DNA of 64,000 bases from assembly GCA_026414325.1 (NCBI GenBank), contig JAOAJF010000001.1, positions 14,898 through 78,897 of the forward strand, given 5' to 3'. Under the pieces are notes generated by a model. The model was given only the letters and a program-made list of their open reading frames with translations. It was not told the DNA's origin and did no database searches. This DNA is from Microcaldota archaeon. GTDB lineage: Archaea > Micrarchaeota > Micrarchaeia > Anstonellales > Anstonellaceae. The translations under genes and the position numbers were made by a program. Below, piece after piece: positions 1 to 8,404 of this stretch. Within the stretch, counting starts at the first letter, position 1, and every line of letters begins with the position of its first letter.

Positions 1-96
1 TGGGATGAAGAAAAAAACTTCTAGACCAAAATAACTTAAAAGTAAGAGAAGAGCATATAAGAAAAACACGCCTGCAAAAAATCCTTTAAAATTCAT
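1..96 (-). CDS. Partial small membrane protein, N-terminal end
   Basis: The reverse strand reads an open frame of at least 32 residues that runs off the left edge of the window. It starts at an ATG at 96 preceded directly by a purine-rich GGGTGAGGAG stretch, a plausible ribosome site. The visible part (MNFKGFFAGVFFLYALLLLL and onward) is almost entirely hydrophobic, so it is a transmembrane segment or signal peptide. It lies 49 bases downstream of the pheS stop codon on the same strand. Nothing about function can be said from this fragment. Confidence 0.55.
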   Translation of the reverse strand, partial: MNFKGFFAGVFFLYALLLLLSYFGLEVFFFIP

Positions 97-144
97 CTCC
101 TCACCCAGCAATCTAAATCTATAAATCTAACCCTAAATATTAAC

Positions 145-1575
145 TTACTTAATATATTTAAATTCTCTTAACCAATCTATTTCGTTTTTATAAAATAGCC
201 TTATGTCTTTAATATCAAAGGAAAGCATAAGTGGTCTTTCTAAAGATAATCCCCAGGCTAGAACTGGATAAATTCCACATAAGGGTAGTGAAACTTCTGG
301 TCTAAAAATTCCAGCCCCTCCAAGCTCTAGCCATTGAGAGCGAGAGCTGTCAAAAACCTCTATCTCTAATGAAGGTTCGGTATAAGGAAAATAAGAAGGC
401 CTAAATCTAATTTTTTCAAACCCAAGTTTTAGATAAAACTCTTTTAAAATTCCTAAAAGATGGGAAAAGTTAGCGTTTTTCCAAACTACTATTCCCTCCA
501 CTTGATAAAATTCTGCCAAATGCTTATAATCAGTTGCCTCGTTTCTAAAAACTTTCCCTATTGCAAAAAACTTTTCTGGCAATTTGTTTTTTTTCTTAAA
601 AAGTGTTCTTGCACTTATAGAAGTAGTGTGTGTTCTAAGTACTGTACTACAAGCAAGCTCTTCTGACCAGACCCCACCCCATTTTTGTTCATGTATTTTT
701 TTTATTTTTTTTATAAGTGAGCTATCAACTTCCGCCCTAGATTGTTTATTGATATAAAATGTATCGGCTAGATCCCTTGCAGGATGATCCTGAGGCTGAA
801 AGAGAGCATCAAAATTCCAAAAAGAACTTTCTACTATTGGACCAGACATTTCTTTAAAACCCATAGAAAGAAAAATTTGCTTTATTTTTCTTCTTAGAGC
901 TTGAATTGGATGAAACTTTGCTAAAGTCTGGCCAGAAACCTCTACTTCTAAATTATAGGGGCTTAGATAAGCATTTTTCCAACTCCCACTAAGAAGAATC
1001 TCCCTACTGAGTTGGCTAATTGTTGGTTTTTCTTCTTGTTTTAGTGGTTGATAATCCTTGATTAACGAGACAATATAATCATCAATAACTTGTTTTTGTT
1101 CTACCAAACCTCTCTTTTTTAATGACTCTAAAAAGCTAAGAGTGCACCCAGAGAGTTTTTCTTCTTCTACTAAAGTTGGCCAACTTTTCTTTTCTAATAC
1201 TTCTTTTCCTTTTTCTAAAAGAATTATGCTCTGATCAGAGAGTTTAAACCAACCATTTTTTATTCCTTGAATTAGTCCAAAATTTTTTTCATCTTGACTC
1301 AAATCATTTATATTTAGAGTTTGGGTTGAGCCAAATCTTTTAAGTAAATTGCTTTCTGGTAATCCAGAAAGATAAGTTTGCTTTCCTTTTTTTGTGTAGC
1401 ACCATTTGGAAGAAAATTTTTTTTGTTCTATTTTAATTATGCCCTGGCTAGAAAGCTTCTCTATTAGAGAGCTAATGGTAGAAAAATCTAAGCTTAGAGC
1501 TAATGAAATTTCTTTTGCTGAGGAAAAACCCTCTTTTAATTTTTCTAATATTTTTACTTCTAAGGCTGAAGACAC
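145..1575 (-). CDS. pheS: Phenylalanyl-tRNA synthetase alpha subunit
   Basis: Charges tRNA-Phe with phenylalanine in the cytoplasm as part of an alpha2-beta2 class II synthetase; the beta subunit is encoded separately at 23521-25104. The N-terminal 75 residues look like a winged helix (the archaeal tRNA-binding extension). The catalytic core carries HPIQALRRKI, then FQPQDHPARDLADTFY, motif 2 with FRNEATDYKHLAEFYQVEG, and motif 3 with AWGLSLERPLML. The length of 476 residues fits archaeal PheS. Gene order with the exported protein upstream (12 bases apart) suggests co-transcription. Splitting pheS and pheT by 22 kb is not rare in archaea. Confidence 0.96.
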   Translation of the reverse strand: MSSALEVKILEKLKEGFSSAKEISLALSLDFSTISSLIEKLSSQGIIKIEQKKFSSKWCYTKKGKQTYLSGLPESNLLKRFGSTQTLNINDLSQDEKNFGLIQGIKNGWFKLSDQSIILLEKGKEVLEKKSWPTLVEEEKLSGCTLSFLESLKKRGLVEQKQVIDDYIVSLIKDYQPLKQEEKPTISQLSREILLSGSWKNAYLSPYNLEVEVSGQTLAKFHPIQALRRKIKQIFLSMGFKEMSGPIVESSFWNFDALFQPQDHPARDLADTFYINKQSRAEVDSSLIKKIKKIHEQKWGGVWSEELACSTVLRTHTTSISARTLFKKKNKLPEKFFAIGKVFRNEATDYKHLAEFYQVEGIVVWKNANFSHLLGILKEFYLKLGFEKIRFRPSYFPYTEPSLEIEVFDSSRSQWLELGGAGIFRPEVSLPLCGIYPVLAWGLSLERPLMLSFDIKDIRLFYKNEIDWLREFKYIK

Positions 1576-1587
1576 AAATCCTCACCA

Positions 1588-2427
1588 TTATTTTTCTAGT
1601 TTATTTAACCAATAAAAAGAAATGGCTAAAATTGCTAAGGATAAAAAGTATGGTGGGTTTAAAATGAATATAAAGAGGCCAAACAATTTTGTCTGTAAAT
1701 TTAGAAAAAAATCTTTAATTTCTTCCTCTGGGGTTTGCTCTATTTCAAAAGAAAAATAAAATTTTGAAAGTGTTTGTGATTTCCAAATAAAGGTTCTTTC
1801 TTTTCCCATATAAAAATTTTGAGAGGTTACTGGATCGAATTTAAATAGGAGTGGGTTTTCTTCTATATTGTTAGGAGTACGAGAAAAGATTATTTTTGTT
1901 GCTTTATCTGGAATAGAAATTTTTAGACTATAATCTGAAGGTAGAATAATATCGTCAGTTTTTGAGAGTTGAAATGAGAAGGGCTTTGTCCAGAGAATAT
2001 AGCGTTTAGTTCTTGGTTTTATCTGAGTAATTTCAAATAAACCAGAACTATTAGTAAATGGCATAACATCATATTCAATAGAGATTTTTCCAAAGCAGGT
2101 GTTTGCAACATTATTACAATTAAAAACAGAAACTGGCCTTACTCGAAAGTTAACTAAATCTACAAATGCTCTGCTAATATGCGGTCTTAATTCGCTTATT
2201 TTTGTTCGTTCTGACCAGGAGGCAATATCATTTACTACAAAAGAGTTTTCATAGAGCTGAATTGAATAGCTTCCATTAATGAATAGTAAAAAGTCTTCTA
2301 TAACATGAACTGAACCATCTGGATTTATAGTTAGGCTCATAACATAATTTCTTAATTCAAAGTCTGCATAAAGTATATTAAAAAAAAGAAAAAATACAAA
2401 CAGAACAGATTTTAGCCAAAGGTTCAT
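1588..2427 (-). CDS. Exported, C-terminally membrane-anchored protein
   Basis: This 279-residue protein has an N-terminal signal peptide (residues 1-21, LKSVLFVFFLFFNILYA), a beta-rich extracytoplasmic part, and a C-terminal membrane helix (about 247-274) followed by a short KLEK tail. The early segment with a 'NPDGSVHVIEDFLLFINGSY' pattern resembles the N-terminal domain of DUF2207-type membrane proteins, but I cannot confirm this. Two cysteines close together (about 103 and 110) could form a disulphide. It is encoded just upstream of pheS on the same strand. Function unknown; a cell-envelope role is inferred from topology only. Confidence 0.75.
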   Translation of the reverse strand: MNLWLKSVLFVFFLFFNILYADFELRNYVMSLTINPDGSVHVIEDFLLFINGSYSIQLYENSFVVNDIASWSERTKISELRPHISRAFVDLVNFRVRPVSVFNCNNVANTCFGKISIEYDVMPFTNSSGLFEITQIKPRTKRYILWTKPFSFQLSKTDDIILPSDYSLKISIPDKATKIIFSRTPNNIEENPLLFKFDPVTSQNFYMGKERTFIWKSQTLSKFYFSFEIEQTPEEEIKDFFLNLQTKLFGLFIFILNPPYFLSLAILAISFYWLNKLEK

Positions 2428-2531
2428 ATAAATAAAATGTAAGATGGATTTAAAAATATAAACTAATAGATAAGATATAGCTAAAAATAAAAATAAATAA
2501 AAATAAATAAAAATTGCTGATGTGGTGTGGT

Positions 2532-3209
2532 ATGGTAGACTACATCCAATATTTTGGTAATTTGACTGTGGAGATAAATATAAATGAAAGAATTTGCTTA
2601 TTTAACATAAATACAGCTAAGAAATTATATGGAGAAGAAAGAAAAGTACCATCAAAATTCGATCCAGCTGCTGTTAGAAGATGTGATTTTATATTCTCTA
2701 CAGATGAGAGAGCTGAGTGCTGTGAGCCGGAAAGTATAAAACAAATTGTTGAAAGAACACATGCACTTTATATTGCCCCAAGGCCAGCTTTAGAAAAAGT
2801 TGAAATCAAAGAAAAAAATAAGATAGAAGTTGCAGAGGGAGAAAAATTTAATATAAAGGGTTTGGATGTTGAGGTTTGCCATTCTTCTCAGCCAAGAGCT
2901 CAACACTCAGTAGGATTTATTTTAAATTCTCCAAAATATAGGATATACTATGCTGGAGAAACATATATTTTTAGCTCAATAGGACAGATAAAAGCAGATA
3001 TTGCCCTCCTTCCAATAAAAGGAACACATATGATGGATTATTTTGATGCTGTTCAAGCCTCTAAAGAGATTAGGCCAAAATATGTAATACCCCTAGCTTA
3101 TGAAAATAATTTAGATAGTGAGGGGGAACTAAAAGAGTTTATAAACAGCCTACCTCAATATAGTAAACCAATAATAATTAGGCCAGGCCAAATTGCAAAA
3201 TTGCCTTGA
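2532..3209 (+). CDS. Metallo-beta-lactamase-fold protein without metal ligands
   Basis: The 225-residue protein has the layout of the UPF0173/YtkL-type metallo-beta-lactamase hydrolases: an early strand where HxHxDH should be, a GYLI-xx-YYAGDT-like segment, and a final IPxHYN-like segment. Each metal site is changed: FSTDERAECCEP replaces the HxHxDH region, YYAGET replaces AGDT, and IPLAYEN replaces IPxHYN. It is therefore probably a non-enzymatic relative; the intact version is encoded at 19673-20302. I place the start at the ATG at 2532 because GGTG sits four bases upstream; a TTG 18 bases earlier is possible. Function unknown. Confidence 0.75.
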   Translation: MVDYIQYFGNLTVEININERICLFNINTAKKLYGEERKVPSKFDPAAVRRCDFIFSTDERAECCEPESIKQIVERTHALYIAPRPALEKVEIKEKNKIEVAEGEKFNIKGLDVEVCHSSQPRAQHSVGFILNSPKYRIYYAGETYIFSSIGQIKADIALLPIKGTHMMDYFDAVQASKEIRPKYVIPLAYENNLDSEGELKEFINSLPQYSKPIIIRPGQIAKLP

Positions 3210-3316
3210 TAACTTAACAGCGATGAAGAATAGTAAAACAAAAACAATAAAACAATAATTTTAAATATGTTTTAGTCCAATACAATACTATCTTAACTAA
3301 TTTAAAAGGTGGTAGA

Positions 3317-3700
3317 ATGATAACTGGAATTAGGATCGATAGTGTTGAAGCAGCAAGAGAAAAAAATGATGATATTGTTGGTTTAGATGTAAATATTGGA
3401 ATTGACGAGATAAAGGTTAATTCAAACCAGATTGAAATAAAATTTAATTATCAGGTTAGCTACAAAGAGAAAATTGGCTACTTGAAGATGAAGGGTGTAA
3501 TATACACTCAGGAAGAGGCAAAAAAAGCTAAAGAAATAGAAAAAAGCTGGACTGAACAAAAAAGATTGCCAGATGACTTTTCAGAAATGATACTAAATGC
3601 TATTAATTTTACTTGTGGAACAAATGGTGTGTTGGTAGTAAGACCAGTGAATCTTGCTCCTCCAATGATGCCTCCAAAAATACAATTAAAAAAAGAATAG
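3317..3700 (+). CDS. Conserved-looking hypothetical protein, 127 residues
   Basis: Small soluble protein with a beta-rich first half (alternating polar and hydrophobic residues up to about 60), a helix around 66-97, and a C-terminal segment with NAINFTCGTNGVLVV and a proline-rich tail (APPMMPPKIQLKK). AAGGTGG lies six to twelve bases upstream of the ATG, a good ribosome site. It converges with rnz with no gap between the stop codons. I do not recognise the family; the compact layout resembles uncharacterised archaeal proteins seen near informational genes. Confidence 0.75.
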   Translation: MITGIRIDSVEAAREKNDDIVGLDVNIGIDEIKVNSNQIEIKFNYQVSYKEKIGYLKMKGVIYTQEEAKKAKEIEKSWTEQKRLPDDFSEMILNAINFTCGTNGVLVVRPVNLAPPMMPPKIQLKKE

Positions 3701-4600
3701 CTACTTTAGCTCTATTTTCAATCCATCGCTAGCAAGAATAGAATTTTTAAAGCTCTTTTTTGCTTGCGTAAGAAGAATAGATGGGTCTTTAGAGTATCTT
3801 GCACTAATATGAGTTAGAAGAAGAGTTTTTGCTTTTAGTTTTTTTGCAAAATTTGCAGCTAGAGCAGGGGTTGAATGAAAACGCTCTTTGGCCAAATCAA
3901 TTAGGTTATTGTCAAAAGTGCAATCATGGATTAATAAGTCTACTTCTTTTGCGTCTTTTAATTTTTTAGCTAGTGCCGAATCAGAAAGCCCATCTCCTAA
4001 ATATAAAATAGATTTGCCTTTTTTGATATAGCTTACATCTTTTAGATAAACCTTTTTTTTGTTTATTATAAGGCTGCCTTTTTTTTGAATTTGATTAAAT
4101 AGATAACCTTTTAGGCCTAATTTTTTAGCTTTTTTTTCATAAAAACAGATTTTATCTTTTTCTTTTATTAAAAAAGCATAACTTAAAACACCATGATTAG
4201 ATATAGGATAGTAAAAAATTTCTAAAGATTTATAGCAAAAAATTGGGTTTTTTTGTTTTTCTAATTCTACTACCTCCACCAGCTCTTTATCCACATTAAA
4301 AAGCTCAAAAAATTTTTTCAGGCCCTTGGGGCCAAAAACCACAATTTTGCTCTGCAAGCCAGTTAGCCTGATTGTTTGAAAAAGACCAAATAAACCTAGA
4401 AAATGATCTAAGTGTAAATGGCTTATGAATATTGCACTAATTTTAGAATAGCTTAAAGAAAATTTTAATAATTGTCTTTGGGTTCCTTCCCCACAGTCCA
4501 ACAAGAAAATTTTTCCCTCATAACCCACTGCATAAGAAGGTAACGATCGGTCTAAAGTTGGAACAGATGCAGCTGAACCTAAAACTGTTAAACTTAGCAT
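3701..4600 (-). CDS. rnz: Ribonuclease Z (tRNA 3' processing)
   Basis: Removes 3' trailers from pre-tRNAs, using two zinc ions. The 299-residue length is that of the short RNase Z (ElaC) form. Visible signatures are the N-terminal GSAASVPTLDRSLPSY, the metal motif HLHLDH at about residue 61, a further ISNHG histidine (about 134), LGDGLSD near 200 and LLTHISARY near 262. Since no encoded CCA is present on the three tRNAs in this window, this activity would be needed before CCA addition. Encoded 49 bases after the rfcL stop codon on the same strand. Confidence 0.95.
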   Translation of the reverse strand: MLSLTVLGSAASVPTLDRSLPSYAVGYEGKIFLLDCGEGTQRQLLKFSLSYSKISAIFISHLHLDHFLGLFGLFQTIRLTGLQSKIVVFGPKGLKKFFELFNVDKELVEVVELEKQKNPIFCYKSLEIFYYPISNHGVLSYAFLIKEKDKICFYEKKAKKLGLKGYLFNQIQKKGSLIINKKKVYLKDVSYIKKGKSILYLGDGLSDSALAKKLKDAKEVDLLIHDCTFDNNLIDLAKERFHSTPALAANFAKKLKAKTLLLTHISARYSKDPSILLTQAKKSFKNSILASDGLKIELK

Positions 4601-4649
4601 AGAAAAATAAAAGGATAATAAAAATAAAAAATTTTTCTTTTAACTAAGA

Positions 4650-5843
4650 TTAACTAAGATAAGACTTTAAAAAAGCAAGCTCATCTTCCTCAAAGCCATA
4701 ATAGGAAATAAAATGCTCTTCTATGTTTTTTAAAGATTTTAGCATATGCGCCAAAAGAAAGAGATAGCTTTCTGCTTTGGAAGTAGTAGTGTGTGTTTTT
4801 TTTGCTATTTTTAATAAAACTGATTTTTTTATTTGTCTTTTAGATTTTGAATAAGACATTTGTTTTAAAAACTCTGGAAATTGATATTGCACAAAATAAG
4901 AAAATTGCTTTTCTTCCCTCACAGAGGCCAGACCAAATAACATCAATTGATTAGAATATCTTAAATAGCCCCAATATTGATTGTTAATAATTCTTCCATC
5001 AAAAACATCTGCTTTTGAAAGTCTTTCATAAGCATGAGCAATTTCGCTTGCTCTTTTAAATTCGATTGGGATATTCTGGGCTAAAAATAATTTTAATAAA
5101 TCTCGATCTGCTGTTGAGCCTAATTGAAAGGAGAGATTTTTTGCTTCTACAAGACTTTGAAGCCTAAAAATAGAGCGAATTAATTCAAATTGATTTTTTT
5201 CTTGTTCTCTAGCTGCAGCAATATTTCTTGCCTGTAAATCATTAATTGCTGCTCGAATATCTCCCTTGCTATTTTTTGCAATTATTTTAAGTTGGTCTTT
5301 AGCTAAAAATAATTTTGCTTTTTGAGAGATCGCTACAAGCAAAACAAAAATCTCATCGCTGCTTGGGGCTTTAAACTGTAGGGGCTCGCAAAAAGCCCTT
5401 ATATTTAAAATGCTTGGGTCATAAAAATCGTTTGCTGTAAAAATTATTGGTATTGAGTTTGATCTAAAAACATCGCTAAAAAGAGAGAGGATGGTTTTTG
5501 ATTTTTCTTCTCCCCAGCCATCCACATTTTCAAAAACTACTAAGACTTGTGAAGAAAAAAGAGTTTTTGACTGAGTAAGAGCCTCTAATTTTGTTTTCCA
5601 TTTTTGTGCCTCTTGCTGATCTGCAGGTGGAACTACATAAATAAGGTTTGCTCCATATTCTTTGGCTAAGGCAGAGATTGCTGCAGATTTTCCACAACCA
5701 CTCGGGCCGTAAATAAGAAGAGGTTTTTGTTTTTTTGATACAAGAAAACCTAAAAACCATTGTTTTAATCTACTTAAAGCTGATTTGTTTGCAAGGCAAT
5801 CTTCTAATTTTGAGGGAGCAAAATCCTCTACAAACAAACCCAT
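4650..5843 (-). CDS. rfcL: Replication factor C large subunit (clamp loader)
   Basis: AAA+ subunit that, with the small subunit, loads PCNA on primed DNA. Walker A is GPSGCGKS (about residues 45-52). Sensor 1 lies in FTANDF and the arginine-bearing GDIRAAINDLQ is sensor 2. The Walker B position reads VLVVFENVDGW, where the family has xxDExDG, so the catalytic Asp-Glu pair is Glu-Asn here. The C-terminal collar helices are present to about residue 390, but the usual C-terminal PCNA-interacting peptide is not visible. At 397 residues it is shorter than typical RfcL (about 450-500). Divergent from ychF with 36 bases between starts. Confidence 0.9.
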   Translation of the reverse strand: MGLFVEDFAPSKLEDCLANKSALSRLKQWFLGFLVSKKQKPLLIYGPSGCGKSAAISALAKEYGANLIYVVPPADQQEAQKWKTKLEALTQSKTLFSSQVLVVFENVDGWGEEKSKTILSLFSDVFRSNSIPIIFTANDFYDPSILNIRAFCEPLQFKAPSSDEIFVLLVAISQKAKLFLAKDQLKIIAKNSKGDIRAAINDLQARNIAAAREQEKNQFELIRSIFRLQSLVEAKNLSFQLGSTADRDLLKLFLAQNIPIEFKRASEIAHAYERLSKADVFDGRIINNQYWGYLRYSNQLMLFGLASVREEKQFSYFVQYQFPEFLKQMSYSKSKRQIKKSVLLKIAKKTHTTTSKAESYLFLLAHMLKSLKNIEEHFISYYGFEEDELAFLKSYLS

Positions 5844-5879
5844 AAAAGTATTTTAATAAGAAAACAAATAAATAACAAT

Positions 5880-7040
5880 ATGATAAAGATTGGAATAATT
5901 GGGGCCCCAAATAAAGGCAAGAGCACCTTTTTTTCTGCTATAACTAAACAACAAGTAGCGATTGCAGACTATCCCTTTACTACTATTTCACCAAATGTTG
6001 CAATAGCTTTTGTTCCTACAAAATGTGTCTGCTTAGAATTAGGAGTAAAATGCTCAACACAATATTGCGATGGGGAATATAGGTATTTGCCAGTAGAGGT
6101 GGTTGATGTTGCAGGGTTGGTAAAAGATGCATATTTAGGGCGAGGGATGGGTAATAGATTTTTAGACGATTTAATAAAAGCTGATGGATTTATACAAGTA
6201 ATTGATGCTTCTGGCCAGACAGATTTGGAGGGTAAAAAAACTCAGGATTTTCCTATTGAAGAGGAGATAGGGTTTTTAAAAAACGAGCTCATACATTGGC
6301 TAAAAGCAATAATTTTAAGAGGGTACCAAAAATATAAATTAAAAAAATTAGAAAACATGCAAAAGGAGCTCTCGGGTCTAAAGATAAGTGCTGAAGAGCT
6401 TAAGCACGCTCTTTTAGAAGTTGGTCTAAACCCAGAAAGAATAGAGCTGGATGAAAAAAAAGCTTTCCGACTAGCTAGTATAATAATAAACACAAAACCA
6501 ATGCTAATAGCAGCAAATAAAGCAGATAAAGGAGGGGTAATGGAGCGAATACAAAAATTTAAAGAAAAAAATAAAGATATTCCATTAATTGCCTCGAGTG
6601 CAGAATATGAATACAGCTTAGCTTTAGCTGCAAAAAAAGGTTTGATCGAGTATAACTATGCAAAAAATAGTATTAAAATTTTAGAAGGACTTAGTAGTGA
6701 GCAAAAAAGAGCAATAGAACAAATTAAAGAATATATTAAAGCCAATAATGGAACTGGGGTTTGGGAAGTTTTAAAACAGCTAATATTTGAAAAAATGAAA
6801 ATGATAACCGCTTATCCAGTAGAGGATGAAAATAAGTATTGTGACTCAAAAGGCCGGGTGCTGCCAGATGCTTTTTTAATAAAGAGTGGAACGAAACTAA
6901 TTGACTTTGCCACATTAGTTCATAGTGATTTTGCAAATTATTTTGTAGGTGCGATAGACGCAAAAACAAAAAAAAATCTTTCTAAAGAATATATTATAAA
7001 AGATAAAGACGTAATTAAACTTATTGCTGCAAAAAGGTGA
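5880..7040 (+). CDS. ychF: OBG-family GTPase/ATPase YchF-OLA1 type
   Basis: Ribosome-associated P-loop NTPase of the OBG group. G1 is GAPNKGKST (8-16), G2 is in the YPFTTISPN stretch, G3 is DVAGLV (about 77), and G4 is ANKADK (about 212). The C-terminal TGS-like domain (about 300-386) includes the DAFLIKSGTKLIDFA segment and ends in DKDVIKLIAAK. The archaeal hallmark of a cysteine-rich insert (CVCLELGVKCSTQYCDG, about 49-65) after switch I is present. The start is probably leaderless or short-leader, since a TTTTAATAA box lies 20-28 bases upstream. It is followed by a Cys-repeat membrane protein whose ribosome site lies inside this gene's end. Confidence 0.94.
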   Translation: MIKIGIIGAPNKGKSTFFSAITKQQVAIADYPFTTISPNVAIAFVPTKCVCLELGVKCSTQYCDGEYRYLPVEVVDVAGLVKDAYLGRGMGNRFLDDLIKADGFIQVIDASGQTDLEGKKTQDFPIEEEIGFLKNELIHWLKAIILRGYQKYKLKKLENMQKELSGLKISAEELKHALLEVGLNPERIELDEKKAFRLASIIINTKPMLIAANKADKGGVMERIQKFKEKNKDIPLIASSAEYEYSLALAAKKGLIEYNYAKNSIKILEGLSSEQKRAIEQIKEYIKANNGTGVWEVLKQLIFEKMKMITAYPVEDENKYCDSKGRVLPDAFLIKSGTKLIDFATLVHSDFANYFVGAIDAKTKKNLSKEYIIKDKDVIKLIAAKR

Positions 7041-7044
7041 AAAG

Positions 7045-8217
7045 GTGGAAAAAAGTAAAATACTTTTAATTAGTATTTTGTTTTTGTTTTTGATTTTAGG
7101 AATTGGACTTTATTGGTTTGGTGTTAGTAGCAAATATGAAACTAACAAACAAGAGCCGATAAAAGAGTTAAGTGCAGAGGAAAGAGCTATTTTGGACAGA
7201 TATAAATTAGAAAAAAAAGAGGATTATTCGTTTTTAAAAGGTATAGATAACAATGGAAAAAAAGAATCAATAATTATTGTGAAAAACAAAAATGAGATTA
7301 ATGTAAAAAATAAAAATGAGATATATGAGTTAGCACTATATGAAGATTTAAAAGAGCAGAATAAAGTTCTTTGTATAAAGTTATTAGACCTAAAACAACA
7401 ATGTGTAAAAATTGAGCAAAAGTCTTTTACAGATGATGAGAATAAAACGGTAAATATATTTGAGGAATTAAAAAAAGAGATAGATGTTTACCCAAAAGCT
7501 GAAGAAAAGGAATTGGTTGAATTTCTTATTGAGAACAAAATTTTAACTTTTTTACAAAAGCTTGAGCAAGAAAAGATAGGAGAGCAAAACTGTAAGGTTT
7601 TAAACTACGAGATAGATTACAAAAAAATAACTTTAGATAAAATAAGCTATGAAAAAACTAAGAATATTAATTGGTCTGAGATCGGACTAGGCTATATTGA
7701 TAAAGTTAGAATCAAAGAGTGTTATGACTTTTCTTCAAATACAATAGTATATAAGGAGATGAATTATACTGATGTTTTTGGAAACGAGTATAAATATAAG
7801 TTAAATATAACACCTATAGAGCAGAAAATAGAGCAATTGACCCAAAATAGCAAAGTAGAAGATGTTGTAAAAACAATTGAAAAAGCAGTGGAGATAAAAG
7901 AGGAGCTAGAAGGTTGTTTTGCTAGGTCAGTCAATAAAAGAGGTTGCTACTTTAATTTGGCATTAACTCAAGAGCTGCCTCAGCTCTGCCAACTAGCTAA
8001 AGATGTTGAGAATGCTACTGAAGAATGTTATTATCAATATGCTATAAGAAAAGGGGCTGTAGATTTTTGTAGCTATACAAAAGAAAGAGAAGATGAGTGC
8101 TACATAGACTATGTTTATTTAAATAGAGATAAAAGGCAGGTAGGTTATTGTAATAAAATAAAAAATCAAACATTATATAAAGAATGTTTAAAGATATTTG
8201 AAGAAAAAGTTAGTTAG
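7045..8217 (+). CDS. Membrane-anchored protein with C-terminal cysteine repeats
   Basis: I start this 390-residue protein at the GTG at 7045 because GGTGA, overlapping the ychF stop codon, lies four bases upstream. Residues 5-26 form one membrane helix, so the body is probably outside the cell with the N-terminus in. The middle is Lys/Glu-rich and unrecognised. The last 90 residues hold regularly spaced cysteines in helical units of about 30 residues (patterns such as RGCYFNLAL, ECYYQYAIRKG, DECYIDYVYLN). The same kind of unit occurs in the lipoprotein at 12858-13397. Function unknown; disulphide-stabilised helical repeats are inferred. Confidence 0.78.
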   Translation: MEKSKILLISILFLFLILGIGLYWFGVSSKYETNKQEPIKELSAEERAILDRYKLEKKEDYSFLKGIDNNGKKESIIIVKNKNEINVKNKNEIYELALYEDLKEQNKVLCIKLLDLKQQCVKIEQKSFTDDENKTVNIFEELKKEIDVYPKAEEKELVEFLIENKILTFLQKLEQEKIGEQNCKVLNYEIDYKKITLDKISYEKTKNINWSEIGLGYIDKVRIKECYDFSSNTIVYKEMNYTDVFGNEYKYKLNITPIEQKIEQLTQNSKVEDVVKTIEKAVEIKEELEGCFARSVNKRGCYFNLALTQELPQLCQLAKDVENATEECYYQYAIRKGAVDFCSYTKEREDECYIDYVYLNRDKRQVGYCNKIKNQTLYKECLKIFEEKVS

Positions 8218-8297
8218 ATAATTGATAAATAATAGATTAGAAAAAATTAATATATTTAAAAAACAAAAAAATAAGATAGGAAAAATAAGACAGTGGC

Positions 8298-8388
8298 GGG
8301 TCCGTAGCTCAGGCTGGTAGAGCGGTTGGCTCTTAAAAAATTAAAAGGGGCAACCAATAGGTCGAGGGTTCAAATCCCTCCGGGCCCG
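8298..8388 (+). tRNA. tRNA-Lys(CTT) with a 17-nt anticodon-loop intron
   Basis: Acceptor strands GGGTCCG (8298-8304) and CGGGCCC (8381-8387) pair with one G-U, discriminator G at 8388, no encoded CCA. The D-stem is GCTC/GAGC, the anticodon stem GTTGG (8325-8329) pairs with CCAAT (8354-8358), and the T-stem is GAGGG/CCCTC around TTCAAAT. The loop of 24 nt reduces to seven after removing about 8336-8352, giving anticodon CTT at 8332-8334 followed by A37. The intron's AGGGG can pair with CTCTT of the exon, which would build the central helix of a bulge-helix-bulge for the splicing endonuclease. Mature length is 74 nt. Confidence 0.9.
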
Positions 8389-8404
8389 TTTTTAAAGTGA
8401 AAAA

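Noticed and set aside
2461..2513. Short AAATAAATAAA repeats upstream of 2532
   Set aside because: Simple AT-rich sequence as found in most gaps of this genome; no unit of meaningful length or copy number.
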